Source of the DNA: Spirochaetota bacterium
GTDB taxonomy: Bacteria > Spirochaetota > Spirochaetia > Treponematales > Rectinemataceae
Direction: 5' to 3'
NCBI GenBank assembly: GCA_022711355.1
Contig: JAKLFE010000023.1
Coordinates: 1 to 63,549 of the forward strand
Length of the DNA stretch: 63,549 nt
A program made the translations under genes and the position numbers. Of the stretch, positions 24,788 through 31,780 are shown one piece after another. The first letter of the stretch is position 1. The number at the start of each line of letters is the position of its first letter. The notes below the pieces were generated by a model. The model searched no databases. It saw only the letters and a program-made list of their open reading frames with translations, and was not told the DNA's origin.

Positions 24788-25695
24788 GGCTTCTCCTTTC
24801 CTTCTTCCTTCTTCATCCGGATGGCATCGATGGCCCCGCGCAAGGCGCGCAGGGCCGCCTCGAGGCGGGCTCCCCCCTCCCCCGCGAGGCGGGCGGAGGC
24901 CCAAGTCAGGCCGCGCTCCTCGACGGAGCGCAGCTCGGGGGCGAAGGGTATCTCTCCGGCAAGGGGTATGCCCGCCTCGGCGAGGTAGGCCCTGGCCAGG
25001 TCCTCGGTTTCGGGGGCCAAGCCGGCCTTGTTGAGGACCGCGACGAGCTCGCGCCGCATCGAGCGCGCGAGCTCGGCGATCCTGCGCGCGTCGCGGAGCC
25101 CCGAGGAGCTCGCCTCGACGACGAGGACCACGAGGTCGGCGCCGGTGATAGAGGCGATGACGGGACAGCCTATGCCCGGCGGCGAGTCGACGATGACCGT
25201 CCCGCCATCCTCGGCGAGCTCCCGGGCCCTCGAGCGCAGCTTCGCGACGAGCTTGCCGCTCGTGTCCCCGCCGGGCGCGAGCTCGGCGTGGACGAGGGGG
25301 ATTCCCAGTATCGTATCCGACACGAAGAGCTCGCCCGCCTGCTTTTCGCAGGTTTCGATCGCCTTCGCGGCGCATCGGTCGAGGCAGGCGCCGCAGCGCT
25401 CGCAGAGCTCGGGAACGATCGCGTACCGCGTCCCATCGGGCCGAACGGCCCCGAAGCGGCAGACTGCGCCGCAGAGGCCGCAGCCGAAGCACGATTCCCT
25501 CGCGATGCGGTATCCGGGACCCGCGAAATAGGGGCCGCGCTCGCGTATGGTCGAGCCGAGGGCGATCGCCCCGTTGGCCGCGTCCACGTCGCAGTCCGCG
25601 ACCAGGCAGCCTGGGCCGAGCCGCTCGGCGAGGGCGGCGGCCACCGAGGTCTTCCCGGCCCCGCCCTTCCCGCTCGCGACGCTGATCGTCGTCAT
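24784..25695 (-). CDS. MinD/Mrp-superfamily ATPase with inserted 2[4Fe-4S] ferredoxin domain (ORP-type)
   Basis: 303 residues. Deviant Walker A SGKGGAGKTS (8-17), then a ferredoxin insert with two full Cys sets: C69-x2-C72-x2-C75-x3-C79 and C98-x2-C101-x2-C104-x3-C108. Walker B-like VIVDSPPGIGCPV follows. This architecture occurs as paired genes in ORP clusters of Desulfovibrio, where the pair acts with a NifX-like protein. Overlaps both neighbours by ATGA. Likely a cytoplasmic, ATP-driven cluster carrier or positioning factor; substrate unknown. Confidence 0.9.
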   Translation of the reverse strand: MTTISVASGKGGAGKTSVAAALAERLGPGCLVADCDVDAANGAIALGSTIRERGPYFAGPGYRIARESCFGCGLCGAVCRFGAVRPDGTRYAIVPELCERCGACLDRCAAKAIETCEKQAGELFVSDTILGIPLVHAELAPGGDTSGKLVAKLRSRARELAEDGGTVIVDSPPGIGCPVIASITGADLVVLVVEASSSGLRDARRIAELARSMRRELVAVLNKAGLAPETEDLARAYLAEAGIPLAGEIPFAPELRSVEERGLTWASARLAGEGGARLEAALRALRGAIDAIRMKKEEGKEKP

Positions 25696-26576
25696 AGGGC
25701 AGCCTTCTTCCGCGCCCCCGCGAGGGCCGCGTCCAGTACGCGCTCGAACTCGGCCCGGGCCCTCTCGTCCCCGGCCCAGAGCGCGGCGCGGGCGCCGGCG
25801 GAAGCGCGCTCGCGAGAGAAGGGGATGGCGCCGATGACCGGCAGGCCGCGCGACGCGCAGAAGGCCCGGATATCGGCTGAGCCGAACCCCTCCTTGTTGA
25901 CGACCACGCCCGCGGCCAGGCCCATGGTGGAGGCGAGCTCGGCGGCGGCGCGGAGATCGTGGAGCGAGAACTCGGTGGGCTCGGCCACGAGGACCAGGTA
26001 ATCCGCTCCGGCGAGGGCGTGCACGGTCGGGCAGGTGACGCCGGGGGGGCAGTCCCTGACCTCTATCTCCGCGCCCGAGGCAGCCGCCTCGCGCTTCGCC
26101 GCCTCGATCACCGAGGTCGATCTGATATCGCCTATCGCGAGCCGTCCTTCGACCAGCTCGAGCCCGCCCAGGGAGCGTCTCGTCACACGGCCGACCTCGA
26201 GGGCCCGCTCGCCGAGGGCTCGGGAGGGGCAGGCGGCGACGCAGCGGCCGCAGCCCTTGCAGACCCTCTCGTCGATCGTAACGACGCCGCCTAACGCGAC
26301 GATGGCGCCGAAGCGGCAGGCCTTGGCGCAGGCGCCGCAGCCCGAGCAGCGAGCCTCGTCCAGGACGGGAACCTGGATTGAAGCGGAAGCGCCCTCGCCT
26401 GCTCGAGCCGCGCCGGGGAAGTAGCCTAGGGCGTCGGGCGCCTCGACGTCGAGGTCGACGAGGAGGGCTCGGGAGCGGGCGGCCGCCGCGAGGGCGAGAT
26501 GGGCGGCGACCGTCGTCTTGCCGGTGCCGCCCTTGCCGCTCGCGACGGCTATCGTCGTCGCGGCAGCGCCGCTCAC
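25692..26576 (-). CDS. MinD/Mrp-superfamily ATPase with ferredoxin insert, paralogue 2
   Basis: 294 residues with Walker A SGKGGTGKTT (13-22) and ferredoxin cysteines C77/C80/C83/C87 and C106/C109/C112/C116, then DCPPGVTCPTVHAL. It is a diverged paralogue of the next gene and the pair may form a heterodimer, as proposed for ORP-cluster ATPases. Start overlaps the DUF5320 stop by 4 nt. Contains a rare TTA leucine codon within the GCGTTAGGC stretch near 26290. Confidence 0.9.
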   Translation of the reverse strand: MSGAAATTIAVASGKGGTGKTTVAAHLALAAAARSRALLVDLDVEAPDALGYFPGAARAGEGASASIQVPVLDEARCSGCGACAKACRFGAIVALGGVVTIDERVCKGCGRCVAACPSRALGERALEVGRVTRRSLGGLELVEGRLAIGDIRSTSVIEAAKREAAASGAEIEVRDCPPGVTCPTVHALAGADYLVLVAEPTEFSLHDLRAAAELASTMGLAAGVVVNKEGFGSADIRAFCASRGLPVIGAIPFSRERASAGARAALWAGDERARAEFERVLDAALAGARKKAAL

Positions 26577-26962
26577 GAGTCTTTGCGCCCGCTCGCCTCT
26601 GCGGCGGCGTCACCCTCGACAGCCCCCGAGAGGAGGGCCTCGGTCCGCGCCAGCTCGGCGCGGAGGAAGGCTCGCCGCTCCTCGAGGGCGAGGCGCATAC
26701 TGCGGGAGGCGCTCTCCTCCCCGCCGGGGGCGTAGCCGACGGCGGCCCAACCGTAACCAGGGCCGCGGCCCCAGCCGCCGCCTAAACCGGCGCCGCGGCC
26801 TAAACCGGCGCCGCGGCCTAAACCGGCGCCGCGGCCGAAGCCAGCGCCCCGGCCGAACCCGCCCCGCCGAGACCCGAAGCCCATCCCGCCTCCGCAGGGC
26901 CCCATTCCGCGCCCCGTTAGGGGGCCGTCACCGCAGGGTCCAGTTTCGTTATATCCGGGCAT
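26573..26962 (-). CDS. DUF5320 glycine-rich protein
   Basis: 129 residues from ATG 26962 with GAAGGAGAATGAT upstream. N-terminus MPGYNETGPCGDGPLTGRGM is the hallmark of DUF5320, followed by a Gly/Arg repeat region (GRGAGF/GRGAGL units, about residues 30-60) and a C-terminal helix LALEERRAFLRAELARTEAL. DUF5320 genes commonly accompany NifX and MinD genes of this type; function unknown. First gene of the leftward operon, behind a promoter whose spacer holds a GAGCATATG operator. Confidence 0.85.
   Translation of the reverse strand: MPGYNETGPCGDGPLTGRGMGPCGGGMGFGSRRGGFGRGAGFGRGAGLGRGAGLGRGAGLGGGWGRGPGYGWAAVGYAPGGEESASRSMRLALEERRAFLRAELARTEALLSGAVEGDAAAEASGRKDS
26781..26870. repeat. 18-bp tandem repeat inside the DUF5320 gene
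   Basis: Three identical copies of CCTAAACCGGCGCCGCGG (26781-26834) followed by two diverged copies (26835-26870). Each unit encodes six residues (GRGAGL/GRGAGF) on the minus strand, so unit loss or gain keeps the frame. Confidence 0.92.
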
Positions 26963-27012
26963 ATCATTCTCCTTCATACATATAGCTTTCACGAGAGCGC
27001 CAACGGCGCTTA

Positions 27013-27041
27013 TTGATATGAGCATATGACCTTATAGACAA
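27013..27041 (-). promoter_or_regulatory. Promoter of the DUF5320-MinD-MinD-NifX operon with operator in spacer
   Basis: Minus-strand TTGTCT (27036-27041), 17-nt spacer, TATCAA (27013-27018). The GAGCATATG motif (27020-27031) fills the spacer, a position typical of repressor sites and of MerR-type sites. Confidence 0.6.
27020..27031. promoter_or_regulatory. GAGCRTATG motif copy 1
   Basis: TGAGCATATGAC, first of three related motifs in the divergent region; the dyad is imperfect. Located between -35 and -10 of the leftward promoter. Confidence 0.55.
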
Positions 27042-27051
27042 ATCGAATATA

Positions 27052-27063
27052 AGAGCGTATGCT
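27052..27063. promoter_or_regulatory. GAGCRTATG motif copy 2
   Basis: AGAGCGTATGCT within the near-perfect dyad GAGC-GTAT-GCTC (27053-27064), flanked by ATAA and GTTAT. Resembles dyads bound by ArsR- or MarR-type dimers. Confidence 0.6.
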
Positions 27064-27129
27064 CGTTATGTCAAGCCGGATCCCCTCGATCAGAAAACCG
27101 GCTTCGCCAGATAGACAGAGCTGACAAAA

Positions 27130-27141
27130 AGAGCATATGCT
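27130..27141. promoter_or_regulatory. GAGCRTATG motif copy 3
   Basis: AGAGCATATGCT, containing the 10-bp perfect palindrome AGCATATGCT, 35 nt before the iscU-like start at 27176; it would control the rightward operon. Confidence 0.6.
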
Positions 27142-27175
27142 AGATTCGAGCACGAACCTTCCCTGGAGCGACGCG

Positions 27176-27613
27176 ATGTCCATAGACCAAGCCGGGACCG
27201 AGGGCTATCAAGGCCCCATCCTGTATTACACGGACGCGGTTATCGAGCATTTCCAGCATCCCCGCAACGTCGAGCCCCTGCCTCCCGACCAGGTAGATGG
27301 CAGCGCCCTCATCGGCGACCCCGGCTGCGGCGACCAGATGTCCCTCGACATCTGTGTGCGCGAAGGCAGGATCGCCGCGATTTCCTTCAAGTCCTTCGGC
27401 TGCCCGGGGGCGATCTCGACGAGCAGCATGCTGACCGAGCTGGCGCTCGGCAAGAGCGTCGAGGATGCGGAGGGGATCAGCGACGACGACGTGGTCGTAG
27501 CCCTCGGAGGCATCCCGGAGAACAAGAAGCACTGCTCCCTCCTCGGCGTCCAGGCCCTCCAGGCCGCCATGGCCGATTGGCGCTCGCGCGCCGTCGCCAA
27601 GGAGCCTCGATGA
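27176..27613 (+). CDS. IscU/NifU-N-type Fe-S scaffold protein
   Basis: 145 residues from ATG 27176 (CTGGAGCGAC upstream). An ATG at 27137 is in frame but sits in the operator. The three scaffold cysteines are Cys51 (GDPGCGDQM), Cys76 (SFGCPGAIST) and Cys120 (KKHCSLLG); Asp53 in GCGD is the conserved cluster-lability residue. No cysteine desulfurase, IscA or ferredoxin gene is adjacent, unlike isc/nif operons. Probably supplies clusters for, or assembles the cargo of, the Mrp/MinD/NifX proteins encoded around it. Overlaps the next gene by ATGA. Confidence 0.9.
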   Translation: MSIDQAGTEGYQGPILYYTDAVIEHFQHPRNVEPLPPDQVDGSALIGDPGCGDQMSLDICVREGRIAAISFKSFGCPGAISTSSMLTELALGKSVEDAEGISDDDVVVALGGIPENKKHCSLLGVQALQAAMADWRSRAVAKEPR

Positions 27614-28419
27614 TCCTCACCTCGCTCATGGACGACTACTGCCCCCGCCGCGGCCTGGTCGGGGAGCACGGCCTGTCCTTCCTCGTCGAGGCCGGGGGAA
27701 GGCGGATACTCTTCGACGCGGGACAGGACGGGGCCTTCATGCAAAACGCCGAGGCCCTCGGCATCGACCTGGCCGGCCTCGACGCCCTCGTCCTGAGCCA
27801 CGGTCATTACGACCACGGCGGGGGCCTCGGGGCCCTCTGCGCCGCCCTCCCCGACCGGCCTCCCCTCTACGCCGGCCGGGGCTTCGACTTGCCGCGCCGC
27901 GCGGCCGATCCCTCGGGCTCGGTGGACATCGGCCTCGCGGGCTTCGCCTCGCTCGGCCTCGAGGCCCGGATCGTCGAGGGGAAGACGGAGCTCGCCCCGG
28001 GCCTGTTCATCCTGCCGCGCGCCGCGATCGTCGACGGGCTTAGGCCCAACCCCCGCTTCCGCGTCCTCGAGGGGGGTAAGGAGCGCCTGGACGAGTTCGA
28101 GGACGAGCTGGCCCTGGTCTCGGACGAGGCCGAGGGCCTGGTCGTCGTGACCGGCTGCGCCCACCGCGGCATCGCAAACATAGCGCGGGCGGCCCTCGCC
28201 GCCTTCCCCGGCAGGCCCCTCGCGGCCCTGATAGGCGGCTTCCACCTGGTCGGCGCGCCGCCGGCGGCGCGGGCCGCCTTGGCGAGGGACCTCGCCTCCC
28301 TCGGGCCCGGCCGCATCTACTGCTCGCACTGCAGCGCCCCCGAGGGCTACGCGGCCCTGCTCGCCGAGTTCGGCGACCGGGCCTCCTGGCTCTCGGGAGG
28401 CATGCGCATACAGCTCTGA
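27610..28419 (+). CDS. MBL-fold metallo-hydrolase
   Basis: 269 residues with the metallo-beta-lactamase metal motif SHGHYDHGGG, further ligands in VVVTGCAHRGIANI and GGFHL, and a C-terminal GRIYCSHCSAPEGYAALL. The subfamily is annotated after a dihydropterin-linked phosphate synthase, but that activity cannot be assumed here. It recurs in clusters with NifX, DUF134 and Mrp genes, suggesting a shared metal- or sulfur-related role. Overlaps the IscU-like gene (ATGA). Confidence 0.85.
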   Translation: MILTSLMDDYCPRRGLVGEHGLSFLVEAGGRRILFDAGQDGAFMQNAEALGIDLAGLDALVLSHGHYDHGGGLGALCAALPDRPPLYAGRGFDLPRRAADPSGSVDIGLAGFASLGLEARIVEGKTELAPGLFILPRAAIVDGLRPNPRFRVLEGGKERLDEFEDELALVSDEAEGLVVVTGCAHRGIANIARAALAAFPGRPLAALIGGFHLVGAPPAARAALARDLASLGPGRIYCSHCSAPEGYAALLAEFGDRASWLSGGMRIQL

Positions 28420-28435
28420 CGTAAGGAGTTTTCAC

Positions 28436-29377
28436 ATGGATTTCGTGCCTGAAAAGAAGGTAGTGCCCGGCATCAGGCGGGTGATCGGCGTCTCGAGCGG
28501 CAAGGGCGGGGTGGGCAAGTCCACGGTCGCCGTCCTCCTCGCCCAGGCCCTGGCGGCCCGCGGGCGGAAGGTCGGCGTCCTGGACGCCGACATCACCGGA
28601 CCGAGCCTGCCGCGATTGCTCGGCGTGGACAGCTTCCGCGGCGAGTCAGACGGGGAGCGCCTCGTTCCGGTGGTCAACGAGGAGGGGATCGAGGTCCTCT
28701 CCATCAACCTCTTCAGCGAGAACGAGGACGACCCAATCATCTGGCGCGGGCCCCTCCTGGGCAAGGCCATCGAGCAGTTCTGGGGCGACACCGCCTGGGG
28801 CGCCGCCTCGGGCTCCGGCGGGCTCGACTACCTCGTCGTGGACTTCCCCCCCGGGACCTCCGACGTGGCCCTGAGCGCCTTCCAGAACATCCCCTTCGAC
28901 GGCCTCGTGGTGGTGGCGACGCCCCAGGACTACGTGTCGATGATCGTCGCCAAGAGCGTGAAGATGGCGGGCATGCTCAAGGCCCCCGTGATCGGCCTGG
29001 TCGAGAACATGCGCACCCTGGTCTGCCCCTCCTGCGGCGAGCTGGTGAAGCTCTTCGACGACGGCAGCGCTCCCGCGGACAGCCAGAGGCGGCTGGGCCT
29101 GCCGGTGCTCGCGAGCCTGAGCTGGCGCAAGGAGGTGGCCCAGGCCCGCTCCCTGCGCTGGTCCGCCCTGCCCGAGGCCGTGCGCAAGGACGCCGACGCC
29201 ATAGCCTCCGAGGTGGAGCAGTCGGTCGCCTCGCGGCCGCGCGCCGCGGACGCGGCCCTCGCCGAGGCCGCCGCGCGCTCCTCGGGCGGCTGCGGCGGCG
29301 AGGGCGGCTGCGAATGCGGCACGCAGAGCTGCTGCGAAAGCTGCGGCGAGGCCCCCTCCGGCGCGGCGGCGCGTTAG
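28436..29377 (+). CDS. Mrp/NBP35-family Fe-S carrier ATPase
   Basis: 313 residues. Deviant Walker A SSGKGGVGKSTV near residue 25, DADITGPSLPRLLGV, IIWRGPLL, DYLVVDFPPGTSDV and the cluster-binding CxxC (LVCPSCGELV) expected at the dimer interface. The C-terminus is an unusual Cys-rich tail (SSGGCGGEGGCECG, then SCCESCG) with seven cysteines, probably an extra metal- or cluster-binding arm. TAAGGAG precedes the ATG. Transfers [4Fe-4S] clusters to targets in known homologues. Confidence 0.93.
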   Translation: MDFVPEKKVVPGIRRVIGVSSGKGGVGKSTVAVLLAQALAARGRKVGVLDADITGPSLPRLLGVDSFRGESDGERLVPVVNEEGIEVLSINLFSENEDDPIIWRGPLLGKAIEQFWGDTAWGAASGSGGLDYLVVDFPPGTSDVALSAFQNIPFDGLVVVATPQDYVSMIVAKSVKMAGMLKAPVIGLVENMRTLVCPSCGELVKLFDDGSAPADSQRRLGLPVLASLSWRKEVAQARSLRWSALPEAVRKDADAIASEVEQSVASRPRAADAALAEAAARSSGGCGGEGGCECGTQSCCESCGEAPSGAAAR

Positions 29378-29387
29378 GCGACGTAGT

Positions 29388-30074
29388 ATGCCGAGGCCGA
29401 TCAGCGAGCGCCGCCTCGGGGCGGCCATTCCCAGCCGCTTCTTCAAGCCCGCGGGCATACCCGCCCGCGACCTGGCCGAAGTAGTCCTGGGCTTCGACGA
29501 GGCGGAGGCCCTCCGCCTCGCCGACCTCGAGGGCCTGTACCAGGAGGCGGCCGCCCGCTCCATGGGCGTCTCGCGCCAGACCTTCGGCCGCATCGTCGAG
29601 TCGGCGCGCCGCAAGGCCGCCGACGCGATTTTGAACGGAAAGGCCCTCCGCATCGAGGGGGGCGAGATCTCGATACGAGAGCAAGGAGAGATACCCATGA
29701 AGATCGCCGTACCATCGCGCGAGGGGCTCGTGGACGAGCACTTCGGCCACTGCAAGGAATTCCTCATCTACGGGGTCGAGGGCTCCGGCGCCAAGGCCGC
29801 GCTCAAGAGCGAGCCGGCCATCCCCTCCCTCGAGGGCTGCGGCTGCAAGTCCGGGGTCGCCTCGATCCTCGCCAAGGCAGGGGTCACCCACCTCGTAGCC
29901 GGCAACATGGGCGAGGGGGCGGTCCGCGTCCTCGCGGCCCAGGGCATCGCCGTCGTCCGCGGCGCCTCGGGCAGGGCCGAGGAGGTCGCCCTGGCCTTCG
30001 CCCGCGGCGCGTTAGCTGACTCAGGTGTCGGCTGCGCCGGCCACGGCGAAGCGGGCCACGAGTGCCAGCACTGA
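29388..30074 (+). CDS. DUF134 (UPF0251) - NifX fusion protein
   Basis: 228 residues. Residues 1-100 are DUF134, with a helix-turn-helix of sigma-region-4 type (DEAEALRLADLEGLYQEAAA, RSMGVSRQTFGRIVESARRK). Residues 104-205 form a NifX/ORP-like domain beginning MKIAVPSREGLVDEHFGHCK, with CGCKSG and THLVAGNMGEGAV. The tail GCAGHGEAGHECQH may bind metal. The internal Met104 has AAGGAGAGATACCC upstream, so a separate NifX product could also be made. A DNA-binding head on a cluster-binding domain makes this a candidate cluster-responsive regulator of the GAGCRTATG sites. Confidence 0.88.
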   Translation: MPRPISERRLGAAIPSRFFKPAGIPARDLAEVVLGFDEAEALRLADLEGLYQEAAARSMGVSRQTFGRIVESARRKAADAILNGKALRIEGGEISIREQGEIPMKIAVPSREGLVDEHFGHCKEFLIYGVEGSGAKAALKSEPAIPSLEGCGCKSGVASILAKAGVTHLVAGNMGEGAVRVLAAQGIAVVRGASGRAEEVALAFARGALADSGVGCAGHGEAGHECQH

Positions 30075-30117
30075 GAGCCGAGGCTCGCCTATCGGTCCCG
30101 AGCTGAGCTCGCTAAAG

Positions 30118-30151
30118 CCCCTCCCGCCCCGGCCTGCCCGGGCGGGAGGGG
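30118..30151 (+). terminator. Hairpin after the DUF134-NifX gene
   Basis: 12-bp perfect stem CCCCTCCCGCCC / GGGCGGGAGGGG with a 10-nt loop, 44 nt after the stop codon. Followed by TGATTCC, not a U-run. Likely end of the iscU-mbl-mrp-DUF134 operon. Confidence 0.65.
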
Positions 30152-30321
30152 TGATTCCTGCTCGCTAGGGAAAAATCTTCCCGAGAACGGCGGAGGATCG
30201 CAGCGGCGTTCCGCGGCAGGACCCAAACATAGAGTATTGCGTAATAATCACTTAGCGCGAAGCCAAGCCCCGCCCAGATAGCGACATCGAAATATAGCAT
30301 TTTTGGCATACTTCTAGCATA

Positions 30322-30350
30322 GACCTCCGTATCGCTCTCCATCGGAGGTC
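30322..30350 (+). promoter_or_regulatory. Hairpin sequestering the Shine-Dalgarno of the DUF2202 gene
   Basis: Perfect 8-bp inverted repeat GACCTCCG (30322-30329) / CGGAGGTC (30343-30350), 13-nt loop. The right arm is the Shine-Dalgarno itself (GGAGGT, 4 nt before the ATG at 30354). Folding would hide the ribosome site, so translation may be controlled by temperature, a protein or a small RNA. Confidence 0.7.
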
Positions 30351-30353
30351 GCT

Positions 30354-30863
30354 ATGAAGAAGCTGATCGCCCTGTCCCTGATCGCCCTCGCCCTTCTCGC
30401 CGCAGCCTACGCTTCGGAGGCAGCTCTAGGCGCTAAGGCCGCCGCCTTGGATCCCGAGCCCTCGATCGCGGAGATGCTCCGCTACGCCATCGAGGACGAG
30501 TACCTCGCCCGGGGCGAGTACGAGCTGATCATGCGGAAGTTCGGCTCCATGCGGCCCTTCTCGAACATCATGAAGGCCGAGGAGAGCCACATCGTCTGGC
30601 TCCGCGATGCCTATGCCGCCGCGGCCTTGGCCCCGCCCCGGGACGAATCGGCGTCCCAGGTCATCGCGCCCGCGACCCTGAAGGAGTCCTTCCAAGCCGG
30701 GATCCAGGCCGAGATCGGCAACATCGCGATGTACGATTCCTTCCTCGCCTCGGGCCTCCTGGGAAGGCCCGAGAACGCGGCGCTCAAGGAGCTCTTCACC
30801 CGTCTCCGGGAGGCCTCGAAAAATCATCTCGCGGCTTTCCAAAACGCCCTCGGCAGATACTAG
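30354..30863 (+). CDS. Ferritin-like DUF2202 protein, exported
   Basis: 169 residues with a signal peptide (MKKLIALSLIALALLAAAYA). Four-helix ferritin-like core: AIEDEYLARGEYELIMRKFG, KAEESHIVWLRDAYA, GIQAEIGNIAMYDSFLASG and REASKNHLAAFQNALGRY supply the Glu/His residues of a di-iron site, as in DUF2202. Acts outside the cytoplasm; family function is unproven (metal or oxygen handling). About 40 nt upstream of the polyferredoxin gene, so probably co-transcribed with it. Confidence 0.85.
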   Translation: MKKLIALSLIALALLAAAYASEAALGAKAAALDPEPSIAEMLRYAIEDEYLARGEYELIMRKFGSMRPFSNIMKAEESHIVWLRDAYAAAALAPPRDESASQVIAPATLKESFQAGIQAEIGNIAMYDSFLASGLLGRPENAALKELFTRLREASKNHLAAFQNALGRY

Positions 30864-30904
30864 AATAGAGGCCAAGCCCTAGCGCGAATCCCAAGGAGGA
30901 CTGC

Positions 30905-31780
30905 ATGGCATCGAGCAAGGCCGCGAAGGGCGGGGCACAGCGGCTCCGCCTCGCAATCCAGGTCTTTTTCCTCCTCCTCGTCGCCTTCATCGCGACGACG
31001 AGCGCCCTCAAGGAGGAGGGAGTCGAGCTCCCCCTGGCCGGCTCGGCCTCCCTCCACGCCATCTGCCCCTTCGGGGGCGTGGTCTCCTTCTGGCAGCTCG
31101 CGAGCCTCGGAACCCTGGTGAAGAAGGTCCACAACTCCTCGGTGGTCCTCGGCGTCATCGGCATCCTCCTGGCGATCCTCGCCGGCCCGGTAATCTGCGG
31201 CTGGGTCTGCCCCTTCGGCTCCTTCCAGGAGTGGCTGGGCAAGCTCGGCAGGCGGATCTTCAAGAAGCGCTACAACGCCCTCGTACCCGCCCGGCTCGAC
31301 AAGGGCCTGCGCTACCTGCGCTACCTCATGCTGGCCTGGGTGAGCTACATGACCATCGTCACGGGCAAGCTCGCCTTCGAGGCGGTCGACCCCTACTACG
31401 CCCTGTTCAACTTCTGGCGGAGCGAGGCCTCGATCGGCGGCTTCATCGTCCTCGGCGCCACGATCCTCCTCTCCCTCGCCGTGGAGCGGCCCTTCTGCAA
31501 GTACGCCTGCCCCTACGGGGCCTTCCAGGGCCTGTTCAACCTCGTCCGCGTCTTCGGCATCAAGCGCAACGCGCCGACCTGCATCTCCTGCAAGGCCTGC
31601 AGCCGCGCCTGCCCCATGAACATCGAGGTGGCGACCGCGACGACCGTCCGCGACCACCAGTGCATCTCCTGCCTCAAGTGCACGAGCGAGGCGGCCTGCC
31701 CCGTGCCCGCCACCGTCGAGCTCGCGGCCGGATCCTTCCCGATAGCGCCGCCTAACGCGCAGAAGGAGGCCGCGAAATGA
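30905..31780 (+). CDS. NapH/YccM-type membrane polyferredoxin
   Basis: 291 residues with about five TM helices. Two membrane-associated CxxxCP motifs (ICGWVCPFGSFQEW and FCKYACPYGAFQGLF) and two [4Fe-4S] sites near the C-terminus: CISCKACSRACP and CISCLKCTSEAACP. Such proteins pass electrons from quinol or cytoplasmic donors to periplasmic partners. CCAAGGAGGAC precedes the ATG. Overlaps the next gene by ATGA, and the DUF2202 protein lies upstream, suggesting that its periplasmic di-iron partner or the following membrane protein is the electron acceptor. Confidence 0.88.
   Translation: MASSKAAKGGAQRLRLAIQVFFLLLVAFIATTSALKEEGVELPLAGSASLHAICPFGGVVSFWQLASLGTLVKKVHNSSVVLGVIGILLAILAGPVICGWVCPFGSFQEWLGKLGRRIFKKRYNALVPARLDKGLRYLRYLMLAWVSYMTIVTGKLAFEAVDPYYALFNFWRSEASIGGFIVLGATILLSLAVERPFCKYACPYGAFQGLFNLVRVFGIKRNAPTCISCKACSRACPMNIEVATATTVRDHQCISCLKCTSEAACPVPATVELAAGSFPIAPPNAQKEAAK

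Noticed and set aside
24476..30074. Nitrogenase accessory (nif) cluster
   Set aside because: NifX-type and IscU-like proteins are present but no nifH, D, K, E, N or B; the MinD pair and DUF5320 point to an ORP-like system.
30112..30342. 76-codon minus-strand frame before the DUF2202 gene
   Set aside because: It overlaps the terminator hairpin and the leader of the rightward gene; no Shine-Dalgarno, no recognisable domain.
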